DNA of 64,000 nucleotides. It comes from Turritopsis dohrnii (Eukaryota; Cnidaria; Hydrozoa; Anthoathecata; Oceaniidae). The notes below the pieces were generated by a model. That model was not told the origin of the DNA. It searched no databases and saw only the letters and a list, made by a program, of their open reading frames with translations. Positions 22,990 to 35,539 of this stretch are shown in pieces. Made by a program: the position numbers and the translations under genes. The DNA lies in the NCBI GenBank assembly GCA_027922465.2, contig BQMF02000025.1, forward strand, positions 902,501 to 966,500. Reading direction: 5' to 3'. Within the stretch, counting starts at the first letter, position 1, and each line of letters begins with the position of its first letter.

Positions 22990-24447
22990 ATCCTAAGTTG
23001 TGATTATATTTTTTGCACAAGCGACAAGGGCAATCTTTAGGAATCCACTGTACTCGTTGTCCATGTTTTCTGTTTGAATCGCATATTTTCTGTTACGATG
23101 GATACGTCGACTATCAATATTTCACTGTTCGTTGCAATGACCAGGTCAGGCTTCCGTCGTCCAGCCGGGGTGTCGAACACCGGTTCTCAAAGGACTCGAT
23201 GTCCCTTGGCTTTACAAAGTTTAGATACGTATACGTATATGCGACATCGTTGTGGCGACGCATACGTTCAAAATGCGTCAAATGGCAGTTCTGCGCTATA
23301 TGGCTTAACGTTTCGTTTACTCGTCCGCACATTCTACATCTTTTGTTTTCATCTCGGCCACGGTTGTAGTTTTCTAAGATGGCTAATCTGCGGCAACGTA
23401 GTTTCATGCATTCTAAGAAGGATCGCCCGGAGACGATGTTAGTGTTTCCTGTTGTCCATAGCTGGCCGCCGTTGTTGTGTCTCATCTCAGAAAGCGCACT
23501 CCCGTCGATTGATTTGACGAGTTCGTTTCGAATTTGGTCTTTGGATTTCGTCTGTTCGCTTTCGTGGGTCGTACCGTTTATCTTCATGCACGCACGTTTT
23601 GGGTTTTTGGAGAGCATCGGTTTGCTCCGCTTCTTGGCAGAATGGGTCTTTGCTTTCTCGCATTTTTTCTAATCGTCGTAGAATCATAGACGGAATCGTC
23701 ATTTCAAAAGATTGCAAGCCAAGATCGCCGTCGGTCAGACCAGCTTGGAAGAACGCCACCGGAACATCATCAGGCAGGTGTAATATCTGTCGTGTCGTAC
23801 GCCGCGTTTCTTTGTCCATCGCTTGGAGTAATGCGCAAATTACCCTACCTAGGACCAGCTGGTGATTCACTTTAGGCAGTACGTTTGCCCTCAGAAGGTT
23901 CATTTTCTGGAAGGGCTTTAACGGCGCTCGTTGGAGTCGGAGAAGCATCTGTTCGTAACGTTCTCTGTTGGTAGACAGTTTACCAAGTCGGTTAAAGGTA
24001 ATACCCAGGTATTTGAACGTGTCGTTGTAGCTTGTTGCGTAGATAAACTGATCGTAAATCTTGTATGTCGGCAAAGTAACGGTGATCGGTTTACGGTCTT
24101 TAACTGAAAAAGAAATTTCCATGGAGAAGCACTTCTTAACGTTAATGCACATGCCTCGCAGTCCATAGAATTTCGTCGTGCGCTCAAGTAGCATCTTCAT
24201 TCTGGGCTTCGTTTCGCTGAGTAGTATAACATCATCAGCGAAAGCCATACAGTTTATTCGTTGTTCTCCAAGTGATACACCGATGGTGTCGGGTAGTTCT
24301 GTTATCAGTTCGTCAAGAATTAGATTAAATATAATTGGAGATAAAGGATCTCCTTGCTTCACGCCACGTCGTAGCTTTACGTCATTGATGCGAATATGCC
24401 TGTATGTAATGTCTGTGGTGGCATCTGTATAAGCGTTTAATATATAA
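22990..24447 (-). pseudogene. R2 copy b: RT palm/thumb and endonuclease
   Basis: Contains LRRGVKQGDPLSP, MAFADDVILLSE, a thumb (KVNHQLVLGRVICALLQAMD), the CCHC knuckle CRMCGRVNETLSHIAQNC and, in a shifted frame near 23150, the endonuclease motif PDLVIATNSEILIVDVS. At least two frame changes occur, near 23500-23620 and 23114. This is the downstream part of the protein begun at 27999-27280. Confidence 0.85.
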
Positions 24448-27279
24448 CTAGCCGCCAAGGCGGCGTCGCTCGCCGCACATGTCCACCTGCTCTGTGTGTC
24501 ACCCCGGAGACCCCCATAAACCTCATATTTCCTGAAAAAACGGCTCGTACAACTTGTGTTCAGCCAGAGGCAGATTCGAAATCAAATATCAAATATCAGT
24601 TTAAACAATGGTTCCAAAAAACCCCAAATTTCATGATGTGTTACTTATTTATTTTTTAAAACAATCGCTGATCAGTACAACAATACACTTAAAACGCATT
24701 AACTTTTGTTTTAAAAAAGTTACGCGCTCTAACATGGGTGCTATCAAACGTAAGGGGGAAATGGTTTCTCTTCTTAAAAAGATCACACGGGAGGAGAGAA
24801 AAAAAGGCACGTGCTAAAAGAATAAAGTGAATAAAAAAAACTTTCGATCTGATATAAAATATAACAGACCTAAAGGGCGGTAACTCAGCCGATATAACAA
24901 TTATAATTGCAATTAAATTGTGCTAAATGTTACATTACAGGCAAGCCCTTTGAAATGACGCTTATAGTAAGAGGCTAGTCCGAACTGAGGAAGACTAAAT
25001 AAATTGCAGAAGTATACCTATTATAAATTATGTAAAATTATATGGATCGAAGACTTGCACAATTGTATTGACTTCAACACTATTACAATCAAATGAGTTA
25101 AAATAAGTCAAACTTGCTTAAAAACTGAAGACCTTGTCAAATCTGCATAAGTGACTGCCAAATTCAGGACCTTCCAATTTTTTTTTTGGTGCAAACCTTC
25201 CAAATTTTGCCAGAAATGCGAATTGGTAACATATTTAAGTAAACGTTTCATGAAATTGTTCAGAACTTGGATTAGTAGGAGCAGGAGAAACTTGGGTATT
25301 TCAAAGATTTTAATCCATGACAATATAAAAATTATATAGTATATAATTTAAATCAACATAACATACAATATGAAAGTCTATTTCTACTAAACCTGTCAGT
25401 GGCGGATCAAGAAGTAAGTCACAACTTGTGTAAAAAAGTGTTAGCAATTCAAACATAAAAGAAAAACATTCAAACAATCCCATTGGTAATATTATAAACC
25501 GAATTGACAAATTATGTTAATGCGTTTCTCCACAGAATGTGCCTGCCCTCTAGATCCGCCACTGACTGCATATTACCACTTGAATCTTTTCATGGAGTTT
25601 ATAAATAAAGCAATTGTGCACGAAAAGACAAATGACACAATAAAACTTTTTTAAGGATCCGTATTATGTTCTTTTCAAACATGTTATATTGTGTCCTAGC
25701 ACATATTAGGTACACGACAAATTTTTAAATTATATGTATGTATATTGGTTTGATTCTAATTATCATCCAAAGAATTTTTCCTGACATTGTATATATATCC
25801 CAAACTTATTCTGTGCTTGCATCGAGTGGTTTGCAGTAGAAAAAATCTTGATTATTTTGAACAACGTCATCTTTTTCAATGTGAATTTAACACAATCAGT
25901 CCCACACAGTGGTAACTTGATCGAACATTGTACTGACTAATAATTTGATACAGTCTAGAATTCACAAAATTACTCCCTTCTTTAATTTATTAAACTAATC
26001 TCGACCACTTTTCAATTCACTGTGACATTTCGGAGCCAGAAAAACAGTTTTATTAAACGTTATTGTTCACCAATATCTTGCGCATGATGTTTATACTTTC
26101 GGTTTGTATCAGTGTGTAGACAGATGAGTCAATTCAGTCACAAGTGAAAGATAATTTTGTGTGCTTTCAATGAAAATTCCACAAAGAGCATGTTTAATGA
26201 ATTTATTGATAAGACGTATTCACCAGTAATGTTGATACTACATTCATTTCTGTTGTGATATTGAAAGTTTTTCACACACAACACAGTTTTGTTTATTATC
26301 TTCATCTTCTTTTTCAAGAACTTTTCGCAGAGTCGACTAAACATAAATATTTCCTACAAAGAATGTTCCCATGATAATATTTCCATGGCAATAGTTGATA
26401 AAGACAGGAAAGAAAGTCTTAAAATTCTTCTTCAAAGATTCTGCAAAGCTTCTTCTACAATTTCCTCAAAACATAAGCGTTTTCACGAGCTCTGTGTGCA
26501 TATTTTACAGACTTGATAATAAAAATTTTAAAGATTGAATTGAGAAGTTATCAACAAAAAATGTCTAAAATAACTTCTAAAAGTATTTCAGAAGTACAGA
26601 AAAGATCATTCTTTTATGAGTTATTATTGAAAGTGCCCTTTTTGTATTGCATTTAGCATCACGTTTTGGGTCTGTCATTAAATAAACAAACAATCCAAAA
26701 TCCGAACGGACTTTCCGAAAACGGAAAAATTTAATGAAGAAGAAGAAGAAAAACGCCGATTCCAATACTCATCCCGATCAAAGATCGGCTGAGTAATAAA
26801 AAGATAAAAAGAAATCGATTAAAACAAATTAAGACAACTATTATGACAAAAGCAAAAAAAAATATTTTGTTTTATGATACTCTTTTTTTACCTACAGGTT
26901 TTTAAAATTTTGATTGCTCGAAAAAAAGTTCACCCGTCTCAGACAGTCAGGCAAGGATACGTTTGGATACACTGGCAAACCGAACATGCTACCACGTTCT
27001 GCCACGGCTGCTTTTTGTCCAAAATGTTTAATCAGTTTCTTAGTTGATGTATTGTTTTCAAAGCCAAGTCAACGTGGAATATAAAACTAACAAAATAATA
27101 AAAACGAAACGTTATTCCTATTAGTTCATCAGCCAAAAAAAGTCACGTTCGATTGGGATTGCAATGTATTTGTTTCGAACTCACGTCGCACACAAAAAAA
27201 GAAATAATTTCGCTAACAACTCAATCTACCATTTTGCGTGACAGACAGATAAACGGAGAATCGGCTATCAATATATAGA
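24448..27279 (-). mobile_element. Non-autonomous Helitron inserted in R2 copy b
   Basis: On the minus strand it begins TCTATATATT after a host A and ends gccgcc-tt-ggcggc-TAG (CTAG terminus with hairpin) before a host T, with no target duplication. Removing exactly this interval restores the R2 frame (HNIDDGQIYYILNAYTDA). Both ends agree with Helitron rules. 24450-24860 and 26775-27115 match the shorter copy at 37606-38276 in inverted orientation. No Rep/helicase frame is present. Confidence 0.75.
25397..25564. mobile_element. 168-bp hAT-like MITE inside the Helitron
   Basis: Ends cagtggcggatc and gatccgccactg form perfect inverted repeats, typical of hAT-type MITEs. Flanking 8-mers do not match, so the target duplication has decayed or the family call is wrong. 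Confidence 0.6.
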
Positions 27280-27999
27280 TAGATCTGGCCATCGTCGATG
27301 TTGTGCCTGCGGAGGGCCCTTCTAATGGAATGAATTGAGACCATGTCAAACGCTTTGGCTAAGTCAATGCCCACCGACGAGAGACTCTTCTTCTCCTTCC
27401 TAGAACTTCGAATAACCGCATCTAGTGCTAGCACGTTTTCTGCACAGCCATCTGCCGGCAAGCAAGCTTTCGGTCGAATATTCATTGTCGTGGCGTTGGT
27501 CAATCTCTTAGAAAGGATGCGATGCATCACGCGTACCAACATACAGGAGACGCATCAAGGTTGTCATTTTTCTTTGATATTAACGTAGTGCTATTTTTCT
27601 TTAGATGGGGAAGTTGGATTTTCCTCCACAGTTGTAGGTTCATGATCGTAAGAACTATATTTGGGTCTGCGCATTGGAGATCATGTAGAGTGACCCCATC
27701 ATGACCAGGGCTAGACTTTATCGTGGTTTTGAGAGCTTCGTTTAATTCGTTTTTAGTTATCGGGTAATAACACCTTTCGACACCGACGTGGTATTGAAGG
27801 GGGCGTCGTCATCAGGGCTCGCATTTTCGTATAGCGTCTGGTACATATCGCGAATGGATTTCTCGCTGGTGAGTAGTATCGTTGCAGTTAAGATCCTCTA
27901 TAATAACGTCTGTCAATTCCGTCTTGTTCTGCTTGAACAATCGTTGAAACCGTGCGTATCGCTTTAACGTTACAATGTTCTTGTATATATCATAATTTG
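27280..27999 (-). pseudogene. R2 copy b: N-terminal linker and RT fingers
   Basis: Reads RT residues MLVRVMHRILSKRL, PADGCAENVLALDAVIR and VGIDLAKAFD up to the Helitron. Upstream, in other frames, is the linker equivalent to 46130-46350 of copy a. The N-terminal zinc-finger/Myb region and ribozyme are missing (5' truncation). Confidence 0.8.
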
Positions 28000-28034
28000 T
28001 AAGAGAGTCATAGTTACTCCATAACTCTTAAAAA

Positions 28035-28068
<34 letters not shown>

Positions 28069-29341
28069 GTTGAATTTCTTCACTTTGACATTCAGAACAC
28101 TGGGCAGAAATCACATTGCGTCAACACCGTTTCCAGCCATCGCAATGCTTTGTTTTAATTAAACAGTCCGATTCTCCTTGTCCGTACCAGTTCTAAGTTG
28201 ATTGTTAATCGCCTGCCGAACTGCCCTTGCGGACATAGCTGGGCCAATCCACGAACAGATCCTTTCAAGCCCCGAGAGGCCACGGCCAGTCCAGGACGGT
28301 GCCGTCCGCTTCAAGTCTCAGCCCGACAGACCCAATCCTTAGAGCCAATCCTTTTCCCGAAGTTACGGATCTATTTTGCCGACTTCCCTTACCTAAATTG
28401 TTCTATCGACCAGAGGCTGCTTACCTTGGAGACCTGCTGCGGTTATGAGTACGAACGGACGTAAAAATCGATCTTTCCCCGGGATTTTCAAGGGCCTTCA
28501 GGAGCGCACCGGACACCACAAGAAGTGCGGTGCTTTAACGGCCATCGGACCATATCTCCTGGCAAACACATTCCATGGTTTCAGGCCAATAACAAGAAAA
28601 GAGAACTCTTCCTAGGGCTCCTGCCGACGTCTCCCAGTTCAGTTGCGTTGCCGCACATCTGCACGCAAGCGTACAGAATATCCACGTTCCGGTTCGGGAA
28701 TAGTAACCCGATTCCCTTTCGATAAACGGTCAGAGATCGGACACTTTGAAACGGAGTTTCCCTATCTCTTAGGATCGACTAACCCATGTCCAACTGCTGT
28801 TCACATGGAACCTTTTTCCACTTCGGCCTTCAAAGTTCTCATTTGAATATTAGCTACTACCACCAAGATCTTCACTAGAGGCCGTTTCACCCAGGCTCAC
28901 GCCAAAGGCTGCGTCACGACCCCCACACCCTCCTACTCGTCGAAGCTTAGCTATTTACTTCGACGGCTGAGTATAGGCACGACGCTTGAGCGCCATCCAT
29001 TTTCAGGGCTAGTTGATTCGGCAGGTGTGTTGTTACACACTCCTTAGCGGGTTCCGACTTCCATGGCCACCGTCCTGCTGTCTAGATCAACCAACACCTT
29101 TTGTGGGGTCTGATGAGCGTCGATTTAGGCGCCTTAACTCAGCGTTCGGTTCATCCCGCATCGCCAGTTCTGCTTACCAAAAATGGCCCACTAAGAACTC
29201 TCATTCTGTGCCCTACTTCAATTAAGCAAGTCGGGCTTCTTTCCAATTTAAAGTTTGAGAATAGGTTAAGGTTGTTTCAACCCTAAGACCTCTAATCATT
29301 CGCTTTACCTGATAAAACTGTTCCGAGTTCCAGCTATCCTA

Positions 29342-29398
<57 letters not shown>

Positions 29399-30465
29399 AC
29401 TCAAGTTTGACGATCGATTTGCACGTCAGAATCGCTACGAGCCTCCATCAGAGTTTCCTCTGGTTTCGCCCTACTCAAGCATAGTTCACCATCTTTCGGG
29501 TCCCAACAGATGTGCTCTTACTCAAACCTTTCTAGGAGTACAATAGGTCGGTCGATGATGCGCCGCTCACCAAGAAGAACGGATCTCACCTCGGCGACAC
29601 GAGGCCACCTTTACTTTCATTGTGTCGGGGGGTTTCAGTCACCCAAAGACTCGCACACATGTTAGACTCCTTAGTCTGTGTTTCAAGACGGGTCGCATAA
29701 AACCATATATGTGTGATCTCACCGGCTCGACGAAAGGCAGCAGTTCAATCGCACTGGAACTAGTCCGACATGCTCGACATCCCAACGAGAACGAGGAGGC
29801 CAGCCCACGCGGAGCACGTGCCGCGACGCCTCTGTCCCATCCGAACTCGCACACCATCAGCTATAACACCCACCGAAGCAGGCAACCTTCCGACGGGGCG
29901 CTTTGTCAAGTTGGAACAGCCGTTGACGCACGCTGCCGTGAAGTGCGACGGTGGGCAAAACGAGAAACGCGCCCGCGGTCCATTCAGATCCTCAAGACAC
30001 GAGTACGCCTGAGTCACGACAACGCATTGCTAATTCCATACGCTTCCCTCCTAACGGTTTCACGTACTGTTAACTTTCTTTTCAAAGTGCTTTTCATGTT
30101 TCCCTCACGGTACTTGTTCGCTATCGGTGTCGTGCCAATATTTTGCTTTAGAAGGAGTTTACCTCCCATTTCGGGCTGCATTCCCAAGTAACCCGACTCA
30201 TGGAAAGCGCATCATGAACGGTGCGCCGTGCCACGTACGGTATTGTCACCCTCTACGATGTGCTGTTCCAAGCAACTTGAGCACGACACATCCGCCTTGA
30301 AGACGCTTCTCGAGACTACAATTCGCTGTTGCAAGCAACAGAGATTTTAAGTTTGAGCTGTTCCCGCTTCACTCGCCGTTACTAGGGGAATCCTTGTTAT
30401 TTTCTTTTCCTCCGCTTATTAATATGCTTAAATTCAGCGGGTAGTCTTGTCTGATCTGAGGTCAA
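28000..30465 (-). rRNA. 28S rRNA, 5' two-thirds up to the R2 site
   Basis: Continuous complement of 28S from its start (gtagtcttgtctgatctgag near 30441) to the R2 target (taagagagtcatag). A 14-bp piece, gtcatagttactcc, is repeated at 28007 and 28036 around the R2 junction. The 3' third of 28S is absent from this unit. Open frames in this interval are not genes. Confidence 0.95.
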
Positions 30466-30773
30466 AGTTGGAATGTTTTACTTCCGTTCTTTCTACACAG
30501 AAGATTGTGTAGGGAAAGAACAAGTGCGAACCTATATTGTAACGAACTACTCAGCACTGCTGGAGAGGACAGAAGCAAGTTGAGCCTTCCCAGCGAGCGT
30601 AAGAAACGTTCGCTACACGGGTTCAGGTACATGACTGGTAATACAACTGTGTGTTAAAATTCACAAAGGGTTCGCGTTCGAGGCCGATCGTGATCATTCA
30701 AAGCTTGTTATCAGACAAGCTACCTCGCAACGCTCGTTATAGGTTCGCAGTGGTTTCTCAGTAAGAGATTCGG
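30466..30773 (-). other. ITS remnant lacking 5.8S
   Basis: About 308 bases lie between the 28S start and the 18S 3' end. A normal unit holds ITS1, a ~155-nt 5.8S and ITS2 here. I see no 5.8S landmark (gaacgcagc or the tcgatgaag block, or complements). A palindrome around ttctacacagaagattgtgtag is present, probably an ITS2 stem. Confidence 0.7.
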
Positions 30774-30786
30774 TAATGATCCTTCT

Positions 30787-30824
<38 letters not shown>
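30774..30824 (-). rRNA. 18S rRNA 3' terminus
   Basis: Complement of the universal 18S 3' end: taatgatccttctgcagg, cacctacggaaaccttgtta and cgacttttact. It is cut at 30825 by the next element. Confidence 0.95.
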
Positions 30825-31095
30825 AAATTAAAAACATGCTATTTTAGGGCAGTTTATCTGACCTTCACGCGGTAGCCATATGCCCACATCGCTCGATTAA
30901 GACCGTCATATGGAAGCTACAGCCCGACCAGCAGGGTTCGCTAACAAGCATAGGTTTCCTTTGTTCCAGCCATTCATGCGGCTCCCTAGTGTAATCAGAC
31001 GGCCCAACTTATTACAGATGAACAAGCCTGAAAACGGAGAATAACGATTAGTGCCTGACTGTTAACCTACCCCGGAGGGCAGAGCCAGGTGGTTC

Positions 31096-34000
31096 TTAAC
31101 AACACGCACAGTCCCTAGGATAGCAGCCCGCTGCATATCTTTCAAGATCTTTTTGAGGACTTCCATAAGGAAGTTCCATAAGTGGAAACGACTTCTGGAG
31201 GAGAGAAATTTGATCTTCGACACGATATACTCCCAAGGATCCCATGATTTCAGGGATCACGGTGACCGACCATCCAGGCTTTGTTTTTGCTAGATCCACC
31301 CGTAGGCCTTCATACTTCGAAAGTTTCTCCGTATGAGCCTCTAGCAGACACCCCTCTCCCGGACAGCTTTGATCGATTATTACAATTAGTTTCTGGTTCT
31401 TGTCAAACACTACCATGTCTGGCCGCCGCGCCTCCATAGTAGCAAGAGTTGGTATGCACACATCCCGTAAGATCTTTGCACTACTGTTTTCCACGTCCGG
31501 TGGCGGTCGATCCCGATATTTGGGAGGAGCAAGACCGTATAGATCAGCGAGCGAAGTGTATAAGCAAGTCATACATTCGTCGTGTCTATCCAAGTACAGG
31601 GTGAAATTGTAAGCTTCACAACAGTTTACAACATGTGTCACAGTCTCGGCGGACTTGTATCAAATCCGATATTTGTCGTCATGGTGAGTCATAAGGACGT
31701 GAGTCTTGTAGTAATTCAGTTTGACACATCGTTCTTGTATGGCAAAAGCTAGAGCTTCAGAACGAGGCTGAATGACACCGTCATTAATCCAATCAAAACT
31801 CCAGGGTCCTTGTGCAGCTGCAACTGCGTAGAACTTACCAAAGTTCTTCTTAGATCTCAAGTTGTCCGTAAGATTACGGCTATGGGCGAGCTGTATGATC
31901 TTACTTAGCTTCCTGTAGTTTGGCTGTTTCACTAGCTGGCCATCACTAGATGTGGTGACTTTCCCGGTGTTTGTCACATTTTCTTGCTTTCCCAAAGGCT
32001 GGCCACCCACTAGGATGACGTCCCTAATGTCCATATCCAAACTACGCGCCACACAGATTTTCCGCGCCTCTGAAAACAGAGTCTTCCTACTTTTTGTCTC
32101 AGAAAACCACTTCATAAGTTGCCAGGAGCCCCTTAAAAAGATGTCATTCGTCGTCGCAATGTATCCTGCTTACTGCAAAACACTAGCATCGTACTCGGCG
32201 AGTAGAGATTTTACACCTCGCCTACCTTCTTTCCGTTGCATGTGCAACCTATCAACAGAATCCACTCTGTAATAATATCCATCAGAGCTGAGAACTTTAC
32301 GGAAGGATCGCTCTAACGATCTTTCGACATAGCTTCTTGACCAAGTCAATGTGCTAAGAAAGTACCTAAGCCCGGAGACTAAAGCACTATTTCATGCCGA
32401 GGTGGAATTACGGCTGTTCAGAGCCAGTTTCTGGATTTCCCAGGCTTTGGTAAGAAACTTGGTTTCTACCTCCGACGCAGTTTCATCACTGTCACCTTGT
32501 CCAAACATTTGCTTCTTTCCTAGGTATTTGTAGCACTCACCTGCTGACAAAGCCTTGATCCCAAGACATGTTGGAGTTTCCCCCTCAGTCTCTTTCACAA
32601 GCTTGCCATTGGCCATATGCGCCGTAGCACACTTGCCAATGCCCAGTTTCATTCCAATAGCTGTTGACACTCTTTCTACGACTTTTAGGGTCTGCTCTAG
32701 GGCGGACCTAGAAGCAGCATATACCTTCAAATCATCCATGAAAAACAAGTGGTTCGTAAAACTAGGTAACATCTTGACATCAAGCGAATGAGCTTCTTGG
32801 CGCAAGCACTAAGATACAGGTACTAGAAGATATTACGAAGAGTAACACAGACAAGGAGTCTCCTTGAAAGATGCCGCGTTTAAGGGTCACAGGTCGCGTT
32901 TGAAAAATAGTGTTCGCACCGCCCTTCACCTCAATCTTAGTCACCCATCTTGCTATCAAACAACGGTTGCATTCAAAAAACAAAGGGTGCTAGGTATTGC
33001 AAGCGCTCCCAGAACTTTCATCAAATGGGTATGGCAGACCATATCATAAGCCTTCTGGTAATCAAACCACGCTACGGACAAGCTTTTATGCTTGACTTTC
33101 GCCCAGTTAGTCACCAGTTGGTTCATAGTAAGGTAGTCCATGGTCCCATTTGAATTGGCTCGGCATGCTCTCTACTCCACCGGACTCAGCTCATTCTTTC
33201 TCAGATGGTCTCCGATCAGAATGGCGAGGGTGGACGTGAACATCTTGTAGATAGTGTTCAGACAAGTAATGGGTCTGAAATCCTTTGCTTGCGCGGAAGG
33301 GTCATTAGTTTGGGGAACTAACGTGGTCCTTCCTTTCACAAGCCAGGGAGTGGTTCCTCCGTTATTAATCCAGCTCTCAACTCTTTCCCTCAAAACTTTA
33401 GCTACTGACGGAATCTTCTTACAAAAGAAACCGTAAATGCAATCTGGTCCCGTAACGGTTTTGTCTTTGCAAGAACTCTTTACCATAGTTCGTCAGTTAC
33501 TCGAATATACTGACTACTGCATGATGGTATATTGCAGGATAGATTGTGAATGCAGGCATCCACCCCATCATCACTAGAACTCGTGCCGGGTGTCTCTAGG
33601 AGACCACCCCAGAATTCCTCTCGAGCTTCCTTAGAGTGGGAACTTGACTTGTCGCCTTCCTGTCTATTGGTAGGCTTTGGCTTCGGGCATACTCCTGGTT
33701 GACTCGTTTGTTCCTCCGAGACTCAGCAATAGACCGAGCCTTTTTGGACCAAATCCGCAACTTTTGGTATGTCTTCTCCCTAGCTTCCCTCAACTTGGTT
33801 TTTGACAAGCTTCCGAACTCTCGAAGTAGAGCGTTCCTGATCCGGCCCTGGCGTCGGGTTAGCGGCGTTGTTCTTTTGAGTTCTATATCCAGCCATGCTA
33901 AAAGTCGCCTTAACCTCTGGCCTTTCTCCTCAAATACCTTTTCCTTTTTCTCCTTCTCACGCGATCCCAATGGCTTTCGGCGAAAAAGCTTTCCAAGGGC

Positions 34001-35290
34001 AAACACTAATGCGTTTAACCTCTCATCCGACTTTTCGCCGGAGTTCCATTCAAACTGAAACAGTTTAGAAGCTGTTTGCAGTTCCGTCTCGCTGAGCCTG
34101 AAGTTCTTGGATCCGGCTTTGCGAGAACCCAGATGGAAAGCTTGTTTCGCTATTTTCTGATACTGACGTCTCAAGTGCTGGTCTACCTCAAGATCGGGCG
34201 CGCCGTTGGCATAGTCATCACTGCCCAAGTTCTCATTGTTTCGATTACCGCACTGGTCCCATAACCCGTTTGTATTATCCGGTACCCTTTGAATCTGAGG
34301 TAAAAACTGTTGATCACCTTCTTGGCGGTCTGCCGTACCAGTCTTCCCAGTAGTGGGATCACGGGTGGGTACCACTCCACCTAGACTATCGGTACTTGTT
34401 TTCCCAGTCGTTGGATTACAGGTGGTCAACACTCCACCTAGACTTATAGCAGGGCCTGTTGCATTGGTCTTCCCAGTCGTTGTATTACGGGCGGTCAACA
34501 CTCCACCTAGACTTACAGCAGGTGCTGAGCAATCTTCAGCTGAAAAACCCTCAGATTCAACTTGACTATTGCGGTGGTCAGTATGCCTAATTACCAATGG
34601 TATCTCAATATCTAGCTCACAGGCTTGTGCTAGTTGCTGTCTAAGCAGATCAACGGGACACATCTCCGATGGTATATCAATACTGAGCTCACTGGCCTGT
34701 CGAACTTCGTGAAGTTCGTCAGGGGTACCTTTCCGAGTAGGCTTGTCTTGTATGGTAGCTGCTGCGGTAGTATAACCCTGTTGAGTTGTAACAAGAACAA
34801 CTGGGCCTAAGTCGTCCTTCTAATCCATAGGATTGGCCCTCAATAGCCTTGCCCTCTAGGCTATGGCGTTAGACGAGGTTGTCCGGTCACGGTACCTACA
34901 GTCCCAGAGGGTCTTTAGGCGCTGAACGTAGCCTTTCCGAGAAGGTTCACTTAGGCTTAAAACGTGTAACAAGTCCGCATCTAGTTCACTTGTCCACTTG
35001 ATTCTCCTCCTTTGACCATTCGATGACTTGGTCAAATTATTCTCACCTATTACCCTAAGGTCACATTGAGGGTGGACGCTTTCGGATGGTATTGAAGTGC
35101 AGTCCTTAGGTGTTGTTAAGCAACCGTTATCTCCACCCGAACCATAGTGAGAAGGACTTCCCTCAGTTAGACTGAGTTCGTCGGTTATCTCGGTAAGGGC
35201 GCATGCATTTCTACCGCTCCTAGCATTTGTGAGTCTGCCAGGTCTGGACTTTAAATTACCATGATGTGAAGTAACCGAAAGCATGAGCAA
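31096..35290 (-). pseudogene. Broken ORF of the 18S-3'-site element
   Basis: From 35290 leftwards: Myb-like segment (RRIKWTSELDADLLHVLSL), linker (34663-33596), RT fingers (TGPDCIYGFFCKKIPS, DFRPITCLNTIYKMF), motif A (WFDYQKAYDMV near 33050), RGIFQGDSLS-like box near 32870, motif C FFMDDLKVYA near 32735, and the endonuclease RRPDMVVFDKNQKLIVIIDQS near 31390. At least five stops or frame changes interrupt it. The FMDD rather than FADD box and the different Myb segment separate it from R2/R8. Confidence 0.75.
34332..34525 (-). repeat. Three tandem coding repeats in the linker
   Basis: Three 57-69-bp units with ctccacctagact and ttcccagt cores encode repeats of SLGGVLTARNTTTGKT type. In frame with the linker, so likely tolerated low-complexity expansion. 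Confidence 0.8.
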
Positions 35291-35349
35291 GAGTTATCAG
35301 GTGGTTAGCCTGTCATTCCTGACGTCTAGATTGGCCTTCACTACGCTCC

Positions 35350-35441
35350 CAGTAGCTTGGATTACAGATATTCGCCACATATCCGCGTACGGGTGAAGTT
35401 ACCGTCGTCACTGCGTGGAGGTTCTAGATCGATTAGACGAC
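35350..35441 (-). ncRNA. Possible HDV-like ribozyme at the 5' end of the third element
   Basis: In sense, the first six bases gtcgtc (35441-35436) can pair with gacgac (35409-35404), followed by ggtaac, a hairpin-capable stretch and ggcgaat, as in HDV. P1 starts exactly at the element boundary. P2 is weak (about 4 pairs) and L3 is cctccacg. Suggestive only. Confidence 0.35.
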
Positions 35442-35539
35442 AAAGCTGAAACTGCAGTCAAAACGGATGCACTATGGCAGGGTGGCCCGGCAACCACCTG
35501 TAACACATACCTTCAGCCAAAGTGTGCCGTGCTACATTT

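Larger units (their letters stand above)
22789..27999 (-). mobile_element. 5'-truncated R2 (copy b), split by a Helitron
   Basis: R2 protein pieces are read on the minus strand at 27999-27280 and, after the 24448-27279 insertion, at 24447-22990, followed by an AT-rich 3' UTR to 22789. The 5' end joins 28S at ttaagagagtc, the R2 site, but the element lacks the Myb-containing N-terminus. At the 3' end it abuts 18S instead of the expected 28S sequence, so this junction arose by recombination or assembly. RT and endonuclease are clearly diverged from R2 copy a. Confidence 0.85.
30825..35441 (-). mobile_element. Endonuclease-type non-LTR retrotransposon near the 18S 3' end
   Basis: A 4.6-kb minus-strand element whose 3' end lies directly against AGTAAAAGTCGTAAC of 18S. 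It has a Myb-like N-terminus, a long variable linker, an RT with an FMDD box and a C-terminal PD...D endonuclease. This layout differs from R2/R8 and resembles another restriction-endonuclease-type lineage widespread in cnidarians; I cannot name it. The 5' end abuts the inverted R8 copy 2 rather than 18S, so only the 3' target junction is informative. Confidence 0.75.

Noticed and set aside
24447..27277. Insertion with an 8-bp duplication (aatatata) and tagccg inverted ends
   Set aside because: Removing it by those borders leaves R2 out of frame; the Helitron borders restore the frame exactly and fit Helitron termini better.
29622..30191. 189-residue plus-strand open frame
   Set aside because: Entirely inside 28S rRNA on the opposite strand; a GC-content artefact.
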